64,000 nt of DNA from Bacteroides helcogenes P 36-108 (GTDB taxonomy: Bacteria; Bacteroidota; Bacteroidia; Bacteroidales; Bacteroidaceae), in the NCBI RefSeq assembly GCF_000186225.1, contig NC_014933.1, positions 3,410,001-3,474,000 on the forward strand, written 5' to 3'. The notes below the pieces were generated by a model. The model was not told the DNA's origin. It searched no databases and saw nothing but the letters and a program-made list of their open reading frames with translations. Position numbers and translations under genes: made by a program. The number at the start of each line of letters is the position of its first letter. The first letter of the stretch is position 1. Below, in pieces: positions 43,310 to 51,386 of the stretch.

Positions 43310-45511
43310 ATGAAAGACAAAAGACATTATCTGATTGGCGCTCTGCTGGCATGCAGCCTCACCGCCACCGCACAGAACGTTCATCCGCAAGCGCTGCCCA
43401 TCGTAGGCGAGCAAGAAGCAAACCCGCATGCCCTGAAAGCATTGCGCAACCTCCTCATCGAAAGGCCGGGAATTTTCACTGACAGGCAAAGTGCCGCAAG
43501 GGAACTCCGCATTTATATCGGTGAAAAAGGAGACAAAAGCATAAACAAGTACAAACGCCTGATTCCCGACCGGCCCGAAGGCTACTATCTGGCTGTGGAC
43601 GACAATAAAATAGTTCTGGCCGGAAATGACGAACGCGGAACTTATTACGCCGTACAGACTTTGGCACAGTTGCTGAAAGACGGCAAAACAATCGCCACTG
43701 AAATCAAGGACTATCCCGCCATACGCTACCGAGGCGTGGTGGAAGGCTTCTACGGAACTCCTTGGAGCCATGAGGCACGCTTGCGCCAACTGAAGTTTTA
43801 CGGCGAAAACAAGATGAACACCTACATCTACGGTCCCAAAAACGATCCGTACCACAGTTCGCCCAACTGGCGGCTGCCCTATCCGGAGAAAGAGGCGGGA
43901 CAATTGCACGAACTGGTAGAAACCGCTAAGGAGAATGAGGTTGACTTCGTGTGGGCCATCCACCCCGGACAAGACATCAAATGGAATCAGGAAGACCGCA
44001 ACGCCCTGCTTGCCAAGTTCGAAAAGATGTACCAACTCGGCATACGCTCTTTCGCTGTGTTCTTTGACGACATCTCCGGTGAGGGAACCAATCCGCAAAA
44101 GCAGGCGGAACTGCTGAACTATATCGACGAGAAGTTCGTCAGCGCCAAGCCGGACGTCACCCCACTCATCATGTGCCCCACGGAATACAACAAAAGCTGG
44201 TCCAATCCCAAAGGCAACTATCTGACCACTCTGGGCGAGAAACTGAACCCTTCCATTCAAATCATGTGGACGGGCGACCGCGTAATCTCCGACATCACCC
44301 GTGACGGAATCGACTGGATAAACCAGCGCATCAAGCGCCCGGCCTACATCTGGTGGAACTTCCCGGTATCTGACTACGTGCGCGACCACCTGCTTTTAGG
44401 ACAAGTGTATGGCAACGACACTACGATCGCTTCCAGCATGTCCGGCTTCGTGACGAACCCGATGGAACACGCCGAAGCTTCCAAGATAGCCATTTACTGT
44501 GTCGCAAACTATGCGTGGAATCCCACCGGATATGATGCCCCAACGGTATGGAAAAATGCTATCCGCACCATTCTTCCAGATGCCTCCGAAGCATTGGAAT
44601 GCTTTGCCACACACAACTCCGATTTAGGTCCCAACGGACACGGGTATCGTCGCGAAGAATCAACAGAATTGCAACCCGTCGCCGCACGCTTCTTGCAAAG
44701 CTATCTGCAAAACGGAACAATAGAAAAGAATGACCTGAATATTCTGAAAGACACCTTTGAGGAAATGGAAGAATCGGCAGACCGCCTACTGACCAGTACC
44801 TCCAACAAGCCACTGATAGCAGAGATCAAGCCATGGATATGCCAGTTTGAACGAGTAGCCAACTATGGCGAGGAAGTGCTGCGACTGCTTGAAAGTGAAC
44901 AGAAACCGGAGGCACAGGCCTACTTCATGCGGAAATATGCCCACGTGAGGGCACTGCAAAGACAGATGTTCGCCATAGACCAGACCAGCAACCAGAATCC
45001 CTATCAACCGGGTGTAAAGACGGCCTCCAAGGTGATAAAGCCGTTGATAGACCAACTGTTTGTGAGCGCTGTAAACCGCTACAACCATGCCCACGGCACA
45101 CTATTAGAGGCGGAAGCCGGCTACATGCCCCACAAGCTGACCAGTGACGTAGAGCAGATTAAGAACCTGCCGTTGCAAGTAAAAAACAACCGCGTACTCG
45201 TGTCTCCCTCCAACGAAGTGGTGAAATGGCCCGCAGGAAAAAGCGTCACGATAGAGCTTGACAAGAGCTATCCGGGCAAATCACTGCAATTGAACTTCGG
45301 AAAGAAAGAACCTTGCGACTGGGTGTGCATAGAGGTGTCGTCCGATGGCAACGATTGGCAGACCGTAAAGCTGAATTGGCAAAACGACCGACTGACAGCC
45401 GACCTGCAACAGCAACCGCTGCGATGGATAAGAGCCGTGAACGTGAGCAATGATGAACAGCAGATCTATCTGCGGCAGTTTGTGCTGACGTTAGAGGGAT
45501 TGCAGAAGTAA
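43310..45511 (+). CDS. GH84 beta-N-acetylglucosaminidase (O-GlcNAcase-like, BtGH84 type)
   Basis: A 733-aa secreted or lipid-free periplasmic exo-glycosidase removing beta-linked GlcNAc from glycans. The signal peptide ends near residue 22 (LTATAQ). An N-terminal alpha/beta GH20b-like domain is followed by the GH84 barrel beginning at RYRGVVEGFYGTPWSHEARL, with the catalytic Asp pair Asp253-Asp254 in FFDDISGEGTN and substrate-site TEYNKSW and AYIWWNFPVSDY. A helical C-terminal region and a beta-sandwich follow. Length and motifs match the well-studied Bacteroides thetaiotaomicron enzyme. It ends in a hairpin terminator. Confidence 0.95.
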   Translation: MKDKRHYLIGALLACSLTATAQNVHPQALPIVGEQEANPHALKALRNLLIERPGIFTDRQSAARELRIYIGEKGDKSINKYKRLIPDRPEGYYLAVDDNKIVLAGNDERGTYYAVQTLAQLLKDGKTIATEIKDYPAIRYRGVVEGFYGTPWSHEARLRQLKFYGENKMNTYIYGPKNDPYHSSPNWRLPYPEKEAGQLHELVETAKENEVDFVWAIHPGQDIKWNQEDRNALLAKFEKMYQLGIRSFAVFFDDISGEGTNPQKQAELLNYIDEKFVSAKPDVTPLIMCPTEYNKSWSNPKGNYLTTLGEKLNPSIQIMWTGDRVISDITRDGIDWINQRIKRPAYIWWNFPVSDYVRDHLLLGQVYGNDTTIASSMSGFVTNPMEHAEASKIAIYCVANYAWNPTGYDAPTVWKNAIRTILPDASEALECFATHNSDLGPNGHGYRREESTELQPVAARFLQSYLQNGTIEKNDLNILKDTFEEMEESADRLLTSTSNKPLIAEIKPWICQFERVANYGEEVLRLLESEQKPEAQAYFMRKYAHVRALQRQMFAIDQTSNQNPYQPGVKTASKVIKPLIDQLFVSAVNRYNHAHGTLLEAEAGYMPHKLTSDVEQIKNLPLQVKNNRVLVSPSNEVVKWPAGKSVTIELDKSYPGKSLQLNFGKKEPCDWVCIEVSSDGNDWQTVKLNWQNDRLTADLQQQPLRWIRAVNVSNDEQQIYLRQFVLTLEGLQK

Positions 45512-45521
45512 GTCTTACACA

Positions 45522-45556
45522 GAGGAATGAAGAATCTTTTTTATTCTTCATTCCTC
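45522..45556 (+). terminator. Terminator after GH84
   Basis: GAGGAATGAAGAAT (45522-45535) is the exact complement of ATTCTTCATTCCTC (45543-45556), with a T-rich loop. It can act on both strands. Confidence 0.8.
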
Positions 45557-45691
45557 CGATTATAAAAAAGAAAGCCTCACCCGTTTACAAATACCAGAAC
45601 TTCTCGTTGAATACGCCCAGGCCTACCAGCAATTCAAAGCCGGCAAAGGTATATATATGTGGCGCAGGTTGACTCGGAAGAGAAAGAAGAA

Positions 45692-45978
45692 TTACTGGTT
45701 GATATTAGAAAATACAATATTAAGAATATGGATTTCAGCATGGTCATACCAATAAACAATCTTGCTTTTGGGATGTGTCAGCAACTCACGGTATGTTTTA
45801 TTTCCGCTGCTTTTTTGTAGTGTCCTATTGTGGGCATTCTTGAAGCTGTCAGTACCGTGCTCTTCACATTATCTATAAATGTATCTGCATACGATTGGCT
45901 ACAATTAAACAAATACCACATTGCCTTATGTAATGCCCCTCTTGCTTTCTGATGCCACACGATTTTTAAGCCTTCCAT
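45692..45978 (-). pseudogene. RelE/ParE-family toxin with a one-base frameshift
   Basis: The frame from 45978 begins MEGLKIVWHQKARGALHKAM, a typical RelE/ParE start, and runs to IGHYKKAAEIKH, where it soon stops (66 aa; stop at 45778). If one base is added in the AAAA run near 45790, the frame continues as KTYRELLTHPKSKIVYWYDH and EIHILNIVFSNINQ to a stop at 45692, giving about 95 aa, a normal toxin length with the expected C-terminal strands. So the toxin is probably inactivated by a single-base deletion, unless it is a sequencing error. It overlaps its antitoxin by 13 nt. Confidence 0.7.
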
Positions 45979-46295
45979 ACAGCAAACATTTTATCGACTT
46001 CCTCATCGGTACATACGCCGCTGTCTTCTGCCTCACGAACCATCCGGTCAAAATCTTCTTCAGAGTCATAACGTTCTGCAGGAAATAGCTGATTGACATA
46101 AAAGTTATGTTTCTCCATTTCACAAACCAAATCCTTATCAAAGTGTGCATAGGCAAAAGCCTTGGCTTGCTCAAACCGTTCCTCAAAAGAGGCTTTATCC
46201 TCCTCTTTGTCAAGCAAGGCGCACACCTTTGAAAGCATTTCGAGATTGGTTTCTTCTTCAATCCGAGTACGGGTGTTGCGTCGCATGGCGTTCAT
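45966..46295 (-). CDS. Antitoxin-like protein of a type II toxin-antitoxin module
   Basis: A 109-aa charged, helical protein (MNAMRRNTRTRIEEETNLEM at the start; SEEDFDRMVREAEDSGVCTD near the end). It overlaps the RelE/ParE toxin frame downstream by 13 nt, the classic antitoxin-toxin coupling. No DNA-binding domain is obvious; the basic N-terminus could serve. An ATG at 46295 is used, with alternatives at 46286. Antitoxin status is inferred from position. Confidence 0.6.
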   Translation of the reverse strand: MNAMRRNTRTRIEEETNLEMLSKVCALLDKEEDKASFEERFEQAKAFAYAHFDKDLVCEMEKHNFYVNQLFPAERYDSEEDFDRMVREAEDSGVCTDEEVDKMFAVWKA

Positions 46296-46335
46296 CAACG
46301 GCTGGCTGTAATATACGGAGCAGGTTCCTTAGCTT

Positions 46336-46416
46336 TCATCTTCGTTGCTGTTTTATAATTGATATAAATCCTTTATGTGTTGCCTCCTCAGACCAAATAA
46401 CCTTTAGCTTAGCCAT
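46336..46416 (-). pseudogene. Truncated RelE/ParE toxin (26-codon stub)
   Basis: An ATG at 46416 overlapping the end of the upstream antitoxin-like gene opens a 26-codon frame, MAKLKVIWSEEATHKGFISI followed by IKQQRR and a stop. KLKVIWSEEA is the standard start of ParE/RelE toxins and parallels the neighbouring toxin's LKIVWHQKA. The rest of the toxin is missing; the following sequence leads into the second module. It is a deletion remnant. Confidence 0.6.
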
Positions 46417-46625
46417 TCCTCTACCCGCTTTTCCAGTTCTTCATGCGTGATATATTCTCCACGGGCATATTGCTCCTTTGCCCGCATGACGGATGCTAAC
46501 TCATTTTCCGGAATTTGGTAAACATGAGCTTCTTGCTTTTGATAAGCAGCGACAGGCTCGCATGCTTGCAAAGGTTCATTTTCTTGTTGTTGTATATACT
46601 TTTTCACTGCTATCTGTTTCATCAT
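46404..46625 (-). CDS. Antitoxin-like protein (orphan, toxin truncated)
   Basis: A 73-aa protein: MMKQIAVKKYIQQQENEPLQ at the start, a middle part with HVYQIPENELASVMRAKEQ, and a C-terminal helix GEYITHEELEKRVEEWLS. This organisation (short body plus acidic C-terminal helix) is usual for Bacteroides antitoxins preceding ParE toxins, and its stop overlaps the ParE stub by 13 nt. A TATATTTG -7 box lies at 46644-46637 within the 70-bp repeat upstream, giving a very short leader. Confidence 0.6.
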   Translation of the reverse strand: MMKQIAVKKYIQQQENEPLQACEPVAAYQKQEAHVYQIPENELASVMRAKEQYARGEYITHEELEKRVEEWLS

Positions 46626-46631
46626 CAATAA

Positions 46632-46701
46632 TCGTACAAATATAAAAAAGATAGTTCAACGATCAAAGCTTTTCTTTCTCAATCTTGTCAAAGGGTGCAC
46701 G
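46632..46701. repeat. 70-bp promoter-bearing repeat, copy A
   Basis: Ungapped similarity, about 55 of 70 positions by eye, to copy B at 50265-50334. Shared blocks include TCGTACAAA, CAAAGCTTT and AATCTTG. The minus-strand -7 box TATATTTG sits at 46644-46637, directly before the orphan antitoxin-like gene. The rest of the gap to 46868 is AT-rich and empty. Confidence 0.65.
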
Positions 46702-46868
46702 GGCTATAATCTCTTGTTGTATCAAGGGTTCACTTTTGAATGAAAATTCTACCTTTAGAATAAATTATTTAGGAATATGCGACTTATAAATCTGCCTTGA
46801 AAATTGAGTAATCAAATAACTCTTATTGGCTGCAAAAATACGATTTCATTTGAATTAAGAATTTATCT

Positions 46869-47699
46869 TTAAGGTTTCGGCATTTTTGTCGCGCGGAAAA
46901 CCGTTGGTGACACTCCGAGATGCTTCTGTACATAATGAGAAAAATAAGACACGGATGTAAATCCCATTTCATCTGCAATTTGAGAAACAGAAAGGGAAGT
47001 ATTATTAAGGTAGTCTATAACCATCGGTAAAGTATGTCTGTCTATAAGAGATACAACACTCTGCCCTGTATTTCGTCTGACGGTATCTGACAAATATTTA
47101 GGAGATACATTTAGCTTAGAAGCATAGAACGCTACATTTCTATGTCGTTTTATATAACCTTTGCCCAACATATCCAATAGCATACCAACTAAATCTATTT
47201 TACGTTGACTTGATGGCTCACTATTGAAAAGTTTGGAGTGAAATTCATAAAGGTCATAAACCATAACCAATATAAGGCAGCCAACCAACTCTTTATGGAA
47301 AGCATATTGAATATCATTCAACCTTTCATTAATCAGATGAAAATCTTTGCTCAGTTGCAGTGCTTCCTCATGGTCTGTGTGCATAATGGGGTTCTTTCCT
47401 ATCATTACACTTGCGGCTATGCCGTAGTGCCCATTGGGAAGTAAACTATGCAAGAATTTATTTGAAACTGCAACAAATTCTACCAGACAATCATCGCTTG
47501 CTTTAATTTCACCAACTTTATCAGGTTGCAGAATAATTGCTATATCATTTTCCTTAAAAGAGAAAGAATTTCCATTATATAGGAATTGCCCGTTTCCATG
47601 CAAGCAGACAAGGTGGATGCACCAACCTTCTAATTCAGGAGAATTTATGCTATAAAAGTCCTCTGAATAAACCACATGTGTACCTGTTGACCGTTTCAT
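46869..47699 (-). CDS. AraC-family transcriptional regulator
   Basis: A 276-aa regulator: an N-terminal cupin-like sensing domain (HGNGQFLYNGNSFSFKENDI) and a C-terminal AraC/XylS double helix-turn-helix at about residues 185-270. The first HTH is around VAFYASKLNVSPKYLSDTVR, the second around QIADEMGFTSVSYFSHYVQK, ending with LGVSPTVFRA. It is divergent from the aldo/keto reductase gene, its likely target. Its ATG directly follows TATCTTTG-CGGC, predicting a leaderless mRNA. Confidence 0.93.
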   Translation of the reverse strand: MKRSTGTHVVYSEDFYSINSPELEGWCIHLVCLHGNGQFLYNGNSFSFKENDIAIILQPDKVGEIKASDDCLVEFVAVSNKFLHSLLPNGHYGIAASVMIGKNPIMHTDHEEALQLSKDFHLINERLNDIQYAFHKELVGCLILVMVYDLYEFHSKLFNSEPSSQRKIDLVGMLLDMLGKGYIKRHRNVAFYASKLNVSPKYLSDTVRRNTGQSVVSLIDRHTLPMVIDYLNNTSLSVSQIADEMGFTSVSYFSHYVQKHLGVSPTVFRATKMPKP

Positions 47700-47703
47700 G
47701 CCG

Positions 47704-47711
47704 CAAAGATA
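47704..47711 (-). promoter_or_regulatory. -7 element directly abutting the AraC-gene start codon
   Basis: On the minus strand TATCTTTG, CGGC, ATG (47699): the third example in this window of a -7 box exactly 4 nt before ATG. Confidence 0.6.
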
Positions 47712-47778
47712 GATGATTTTGCGGAATTAATGCAAATATTAGCGGAATTGATACAATAATCAATAGCTAAAATGGCAT

Positions 47779-47786
47779 TACCTTTG
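47779..47786 (+). promoter_or_regulatory. -7 promoter element for the aldo/keto reductase
   Basis: TACCTTTG, 37 nt before the ATG at 47824; divergent from the AraC promoter. Confidence 0.6.
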
Positions 47787-47823
47787 CAGCAGAATAATAA
47801 TAACTGATTAATTAAATTGATTT

Positions 47824-48837
47824 ATGAACAAAAGAAAATTAGGCAAATTGGAAGTATCAGAGATTGGTATGGGCTGCATGGGGTTTTCGCATGGATATGG
47901 TCAAGTACCCGAAGAGGCTTATAGCATAGAGGCTATACGAAAAGCGCACGATGCAGGCTGTACTTTCTTTGATACTGCCGAAACTTATGGCTCGGACTTG
48001 TTTTCACCCGGACACAACGAGCGAATTTTGGGAAAGGCAGTAGAAGCATTTAGGAAGGATGTGGTTTTGGCTACAAAACTTCTTATCACTCCCGAAGAAT
48101 ATGTGGGTAAATGTCTTACTCTTTACGATGCGACAAGGAAACATTTGGAGGAATCCATGCGCAACCTGCGTACAGATTATGTTGATTTATACTATATGCA
48201 TCGTACACACGATGGGATAGCCATTGAAGATATGGCAGATGCAATGGGACGATTGATTAACGATGGGCTGATTCGAGACTGGGGACTGTCACAAGTGGCT
48301 GTTGATACTTTGCAACGGGCAAATGACGTTACACCTGTATCAGCCGTTCAAAATATATATTCGATGGTAGAACGGGATATGGAAAAAGACATATTTCCAT
48401 ATTGCTTGGCGCATAATATTGGCGTTGTTCCATTTTCACCCATAGCCAGTGGCTTCCTATCAGGCAAAGTGACAACAGAAACAAAGTTTGCCGATGTCGA
48501 TGACGCACGCAAGTATGTCCCACAATTAAGCAAAGATAATATTCAAGCCAATCAACCGATATTGGATATTCTTCGTGAATATGCCGCTAAGAAGAATGCA
48601 ACCAATGCACAAATATCGTTGGCATGGATGCTACATAAGTATCCCAATGTAGTGCCTATCCCCGGTTCAAAAAACCAAGAACGCATTCTTGAAAATCTTG
48701 GGGCTGCGAATGTAGAACTAACAGATGATGAATTTGAAGCTCTTGAAGAAGCATTGGGTAAATGCACCGTTCATGGACATCGTGGGCACGTTGAATCATT
48801 GCAAAATTCTTTTGGCAATAATTGGAAGAAAAAATAA
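47824..48837 (+). CDS. Aldo/keto reductase
   Basis: A 337-aa NADPH-dependent oxidoreductase of the AKR superfamily, closest to the YhdN/AKR11-13-type general aldehyde or ketone reductases. The catalytic tetrad is visible: Asp and Tyr in FFDTAETYG, Lys in LATKLL and His in YYMHRTHD. Cofactor-site motifs are WGLSQV, VPFSPIASGFLSGK and IPGSKNQERILENLGA. It is divergent from an AraC regulator, a common pair in which the regulator controls the reductase. The substrate is unknown. Confidence 0.93.
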   Translation: MNKRKLGKLEVSEIGMGCMGFSHGYGQVPEEAYSIEAIRKAHDAGCTFFDTAETYGSDLFSPGHNERILGKAVEAFRKDVVLATKLLITPEEYVGKCLTLYDATRKHLEESMRNLRTDYVDLYYMHRTHDGIAIEDMADAMGRLINDGLIRDWGLSQVAVDTLQRANDVTPVSAVQNIYSMVERDMEKDIFPYCLAHNIGVVPFSPIASGFLSGKVTTETKFADVDDARKYVPQLSKDNIQANQPILDILREYAAKKNATNAQISLAWMLHKYPNVVPIPGSKNQERILENLGAANVELTDDEFEALEEALGKCTVHGHRGHVESLQNSFGNNWKKK

Positions 48838-48946
48838 AATGAATTGCTCCGCCACTGCGGACACGCTTCAAAAGACAAAGATAGTCATTCGTACTTTATC
48901 ACAAAACATACACTAAGGATAAGATTGAAAGATACAGATAAAAGAA

Positions 48947-48954
48947 TATCTTTG
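48947..48954 (+). promoter_or_regulatory. -7 promoter element for the 217-aa barrel gene
   Basis: TATCTTTG, 22 nt before the ATG at 48977. Confidence 0.55.
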
Positions 48955-48976
48955 CACCCAGAATAAACAAACTACG

Positions 48977-49630
48977 ATGAAAAAGTGGATTACCCTATTC
49001 CTCCTCTTCCTTGCAACAGGCGGGACGAACCAATTGAGAGCACAGTCTGAATGCCTGCCTCAACAGTACAGTTTCATTGTGGGCGGTGGGCTGATGCTGC
49101 CCGCCGTGGACGGAAACGACAACGACTTTTTCAACAAGAACGGGAACCGTGTGGGCTACGACCTGATGACGGAAGGACGCTACTACCTCACACCCAACTT
49201 TGCCGTGGGAGGGCAATATGACTACCTGCGCTCTGCCAGCCGGCCGGACAAGATGCACGTACACTTCATCCGTCCCGAAGTGCTGCTGCGTGGTTTGTGG
49301 AGCGACGGAAACCAAGGGGCTTTCTTCTCGCTCGGCATCGGCTACATGAACTATCAGGAACGCACCTACACCCGTAGAGACCGTCGTGGAAACTCTTTCC
49401 AAAAAGGATATTGTGGCATCTCATTCGCCGCAGGATGGGAATTCCATATCAGCCGGAAAGTGTCGGGCATGCTACGTGCCGACATGCTTACGGCAGACTG
49501 GTTTGCCAATCCCGATGCACGACTGTACAATCCCTATGGAGATAATTATGATGACGGAGTGAACCACAGTTGGTTCAAGAGCCACATCACGTTCATCAAC
49601 ATAGGATTCGCGCTGCAATTCGGGCGATAA
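48977..49630 (+). CDS. Outer-membrane beta-barrel protein (OmpA/OmpW-size)
   Basis: A 217-aa secreted protein: signal peptide MKKWITLFLLFLATGGTNQL (cleavage near RAQ), then an eight-stranded-type barrel with PQQYSFIVGGGLMLPAVDGN, FAVGGQYDYLRSA, FFSLGIGYMNYQE and a C-terminal FINIGFALQFGR. No enzyme motif. It converges on another small barrel gene. Function unknown. Confidence 0.75.
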   Translation: MKKWITLFLLFLATGGTNQLRAQSECLPQQYSFIVGGGLMLPAVDGNDNDFFNKNGNRVGYDLMTEGRYYLTPNFAVGGQYDYLRSASRPDKMHVHFIRPEVLLRGLWSDGNQGAFFSLGIGYMNYQERTYTRRDRRGNSFQKGYCGISFAAGWEFHISRKVSGMLRADMLTADWFANPDARLYNPYGDNYDDGVNHSWFKSHITFINIGFALQFGR

Positions 49631-49661
49631 GAAGAATATATATCCTCCTCTTTACCAAACT

Positions 49662-50198
49662 TTAGAATATCAATTGTAATCCAGCCTGTAAGCGTGCAAT
49701 ATTGCCATCTAACAAGAAATCATGTTTTCCTGCATACGCTTTTTCACGTTCCCTACGGGTGCTGTATCCGATAAATAGGTAACGCCCTATTAGTTTGATG
49801 TGTGGAGTTAATGCATAGTTACCACCAAAGCTGATGCCTACCTCATCATAATTACATTGTCCACCATCTACTGAACGACGGGCAATGTTCCACTGCGCTT
49901 CGGCAAAAAGTCCCCATTTAGGACGGCTCAAGTAATTGAAACGTACATAGGGACTATAAATCTTGAAGTCGTATTTACGCGTTTCAAAGGTCATTCTAAA
50001 ACCTGCCATCCAGTGAATGTTAAATTGGTATCCTAAGCTCGGTGAGATATTGATATACGTTTCCGATGGAATATAAGTGGAGGCATGGGCATAACCTGCG
50101 GTTAATTCCAATAGGAATCCTTTATCGTTTTTGCATTGCGCTTGAACTGCAAGAGAGAATGTTGTTACCCAAAGCAATAAAAATAATTTTAGTTTCAT
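49662..50198 (-). CDS. Outer-membrane beta-barrel protein, small
   Basis: A 178-aa secreted protein with signal peptide MKLKLFLLLWVTTFSLAVQA, then barrel strands such as GFLLELTAGYAHASTYI, YINISPSLGYQFNIHWMAGF and WGLFAEAQWNIARR, ending RLQAGLQLIF with a terminal Phe as barrel proteins do. It resembles its convergent neighbour in size and pattern but not closely in sequence. It is expressed from a promoter in repeat copy B. Confidence 0.75.
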   Translation of the reverse strand: MKLKLFLLLWVTTFSLAVQAQCKNDKGFLLELTAGYAHASTYIPSETYINISPSLGYQFNIHWMAGFRMTFETRKYDFKIYSPYVRFNYLSRPKWGLFAEAQWNIARRSVDGGQCNYDEVGISFGGNYALTPHIKLIGRYLFIGYSTRREREKAYAGKHDFLLDGNIARLQAGLQLIF

Positions 50199-50264
50199 GG
50201 CATAAGTTTTTGTAGTTAAAGATAAAATTAAAACAGCTTCTTAGCTAAGTTGATTGTCTCTCTG

Positions 50265-50334
50265 TCGTACAAAGATAATCAAGATTATTCAATAAGCAAA
50301 GCTTTCCTTTCCCAATCTTGCCAAAAAGCACACG
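50265..50334. repeat. 70-bp promoter-bearing repeat, copy B
   Basis: Ungapped match to copy A (46632-46701), in the same orientation and also just upstream of a minus-strand gene. It carries TATCTTTG on the minus strand at 50277-50270, the probable promoter of the 178-aa barrel gene. Three AAAGCACA motifs follow at about 50325-50390. Confidence 0.65.
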
Positions 50335-50431
50335 ATCCAAAGCACATGCCATATTCCCTCTTATACAAAGCACATTAGCAACAGAAAGAAAGACACGTAC
50401 ATCTTACGAGAAAGATTTGCCAAAGTATGGA

Positions 50432-50536
50432 AAAAGACGTATCTTAGCAGCCAAGATGCAAATCCCGGTACTCAAGATACATATCTTAAAGGCTAAGATA
50501 TATATCTTGAAGCGTGAGATGAAGTTCTTTCCGTAC
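50432..50536. repeat. Tandem 21-bp palindromic repeat array
   Basis: Units with a 21-bp period begin at about 50432 (degenerate), 50453, 50474, 50495 and 50516 (degenerate). Two contain the palindromes AAGATACATATCTT and AAGATATATATCTT. The array is flanked by GTATGGAAAAAGAC and GTTCTTTCCGTAC, which are nearly inverted copies. It occupies most of the gene-free interval 50335-50660. Both strands stay open across it because the period is a multiple of three, but the deduced peptides (Lys/Ile/Leu repeats) do not look like real proteins. Confidence 0.65.
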
Positions 50537-50660
50537 TTCAAGCATCTTTGACAAGAAACAGAGACTGCCTTGCAAGCTACCTTATGCCGCCCTTGCAGGT
50601 ACGTCAGTCTCACTAACGGCAATAGATAATATCACTAACGACTAATATACAGCAGACATT

Positions 50661-51305
50661 ATGGCAGAATATCAAATGCAAGAGCTGACCCTCCCCAACG
50701 AGGACGGCAAAAAAGTGCTCTACCCCCGAATGAAGATTTGGGGACAAGTGGATTTGGATTACTTGGCGGCGCACATCAACTATGCAAGCACCTTCACACG
50801 GGGGGACATCATAGGGCTGGTGAAAGCGCTCACCCAAGCCATAGCCCGCGAGATGGGCGAAGGGCACTCGGTGAAGGTGGACGGACTGGGCGTGTTCACT
50901 CCTTCATTGGGGCTGCGCGAGGGAGTGGAACGCGAAAGCGGCGAACCGGGCGGACAGAAGCGCAATGCCATGAGCATCTGCGTGCAGAACATCAACTTCC
51001 GTGCGGACAAGGAATTCATACAGGAGACGGGCGCGCACTGCCGTCTGGACCGTTCCAAATGGAAGTTCCAGCGTTCCTCCGGCCGATACACCGCCGAACA
51101 GCGGCTGAAGTTAGCGCAGGAGTATTTGGAACGGCATCCGCTTCTGAGGGTACGTGACTATTGCCAACTGACGGGGCTGCTGCGCAATGCCGCCGCCCGC
51201 GAACTGAAGCTGTGGAGCGAAACGCCCGAAAGCGGGATCGACCATACAGGACAAGGTTCACACCGAGTGTATATCAAGAGAGTGGCCAAAACACAGGAAG
51301 GTTAA
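50661..51305 (+). CDS. HU/IHF-like DNA-binding protein with C-terminal HTH extension
   Basis: A 214-aa nucleoid-type protein of the Bacteroidetes 'putative histone-like' family. Residues about 20-120 form the HU-like domain (HINYASTFTRGDIIGLVKAL, then GHSVKVDGLGVFTPSLGL). The C-terminal extension contains TAEQRLKLAQEYLERHPLL and VRDYCQLTGLLRNAAARELK, which looks like a helix-turn-helix and could add sequence specificity. It lies downstream of the 21-bp repeat array, a possible binding target. Convergent with mfd. Confidence 0.85.
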   Translation: MAEYQMQELTLPNEDGKKVLYPRMKIWGQVDLDYLAAHINYASTFTRGDIIGLVKALTQAIAREMGEGHSVKVDGLGVFTPSLGLREGVERESGEPGGQKRNAMSICVQNINFRADKEFIQETGAHCRLDRSKWKFQRSSGRYTAEQRLKLAQEYLERHPLLRVRDYCQLTGLLRNAAARELKLWSETPESGIDHTGQGSHRVYIKRVAKTQEG

Positions 51306-51386
51306 AAAGTGCTTTCAAAGAAAGCGGCTCTTTTACCCCCATACGACATCAGAGTCTCACGCAGACACATAGCATCTTGCAGAGAA

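Noticed and set aside
43304-44389. 361-codon minus-strand open frame opposite GH84
   Set aside because: It is antisense to the catalytic domain of a clear GH84 enzyme; the deduced protein has no family resemblance.
45600-45775. Protein-like plus-strand fragments (IPELLVEYAQAYQQF; VDSEEKEELLVDIRKYN)
   Set aside because: They are in different frames, without start or promoter, and partly antisense to the repaired ParE toxin, which explains the sequence better. They might be remnants of another gene but cannot be supported.
50404-50622. Small Lys/Ile/Leu-repeat ORFs on both strands over the 21-bp array
   Set aside because: The open frames follow from the repeat period being a multiple of three; both strands look equally 'coding', so neither is likely a gene.
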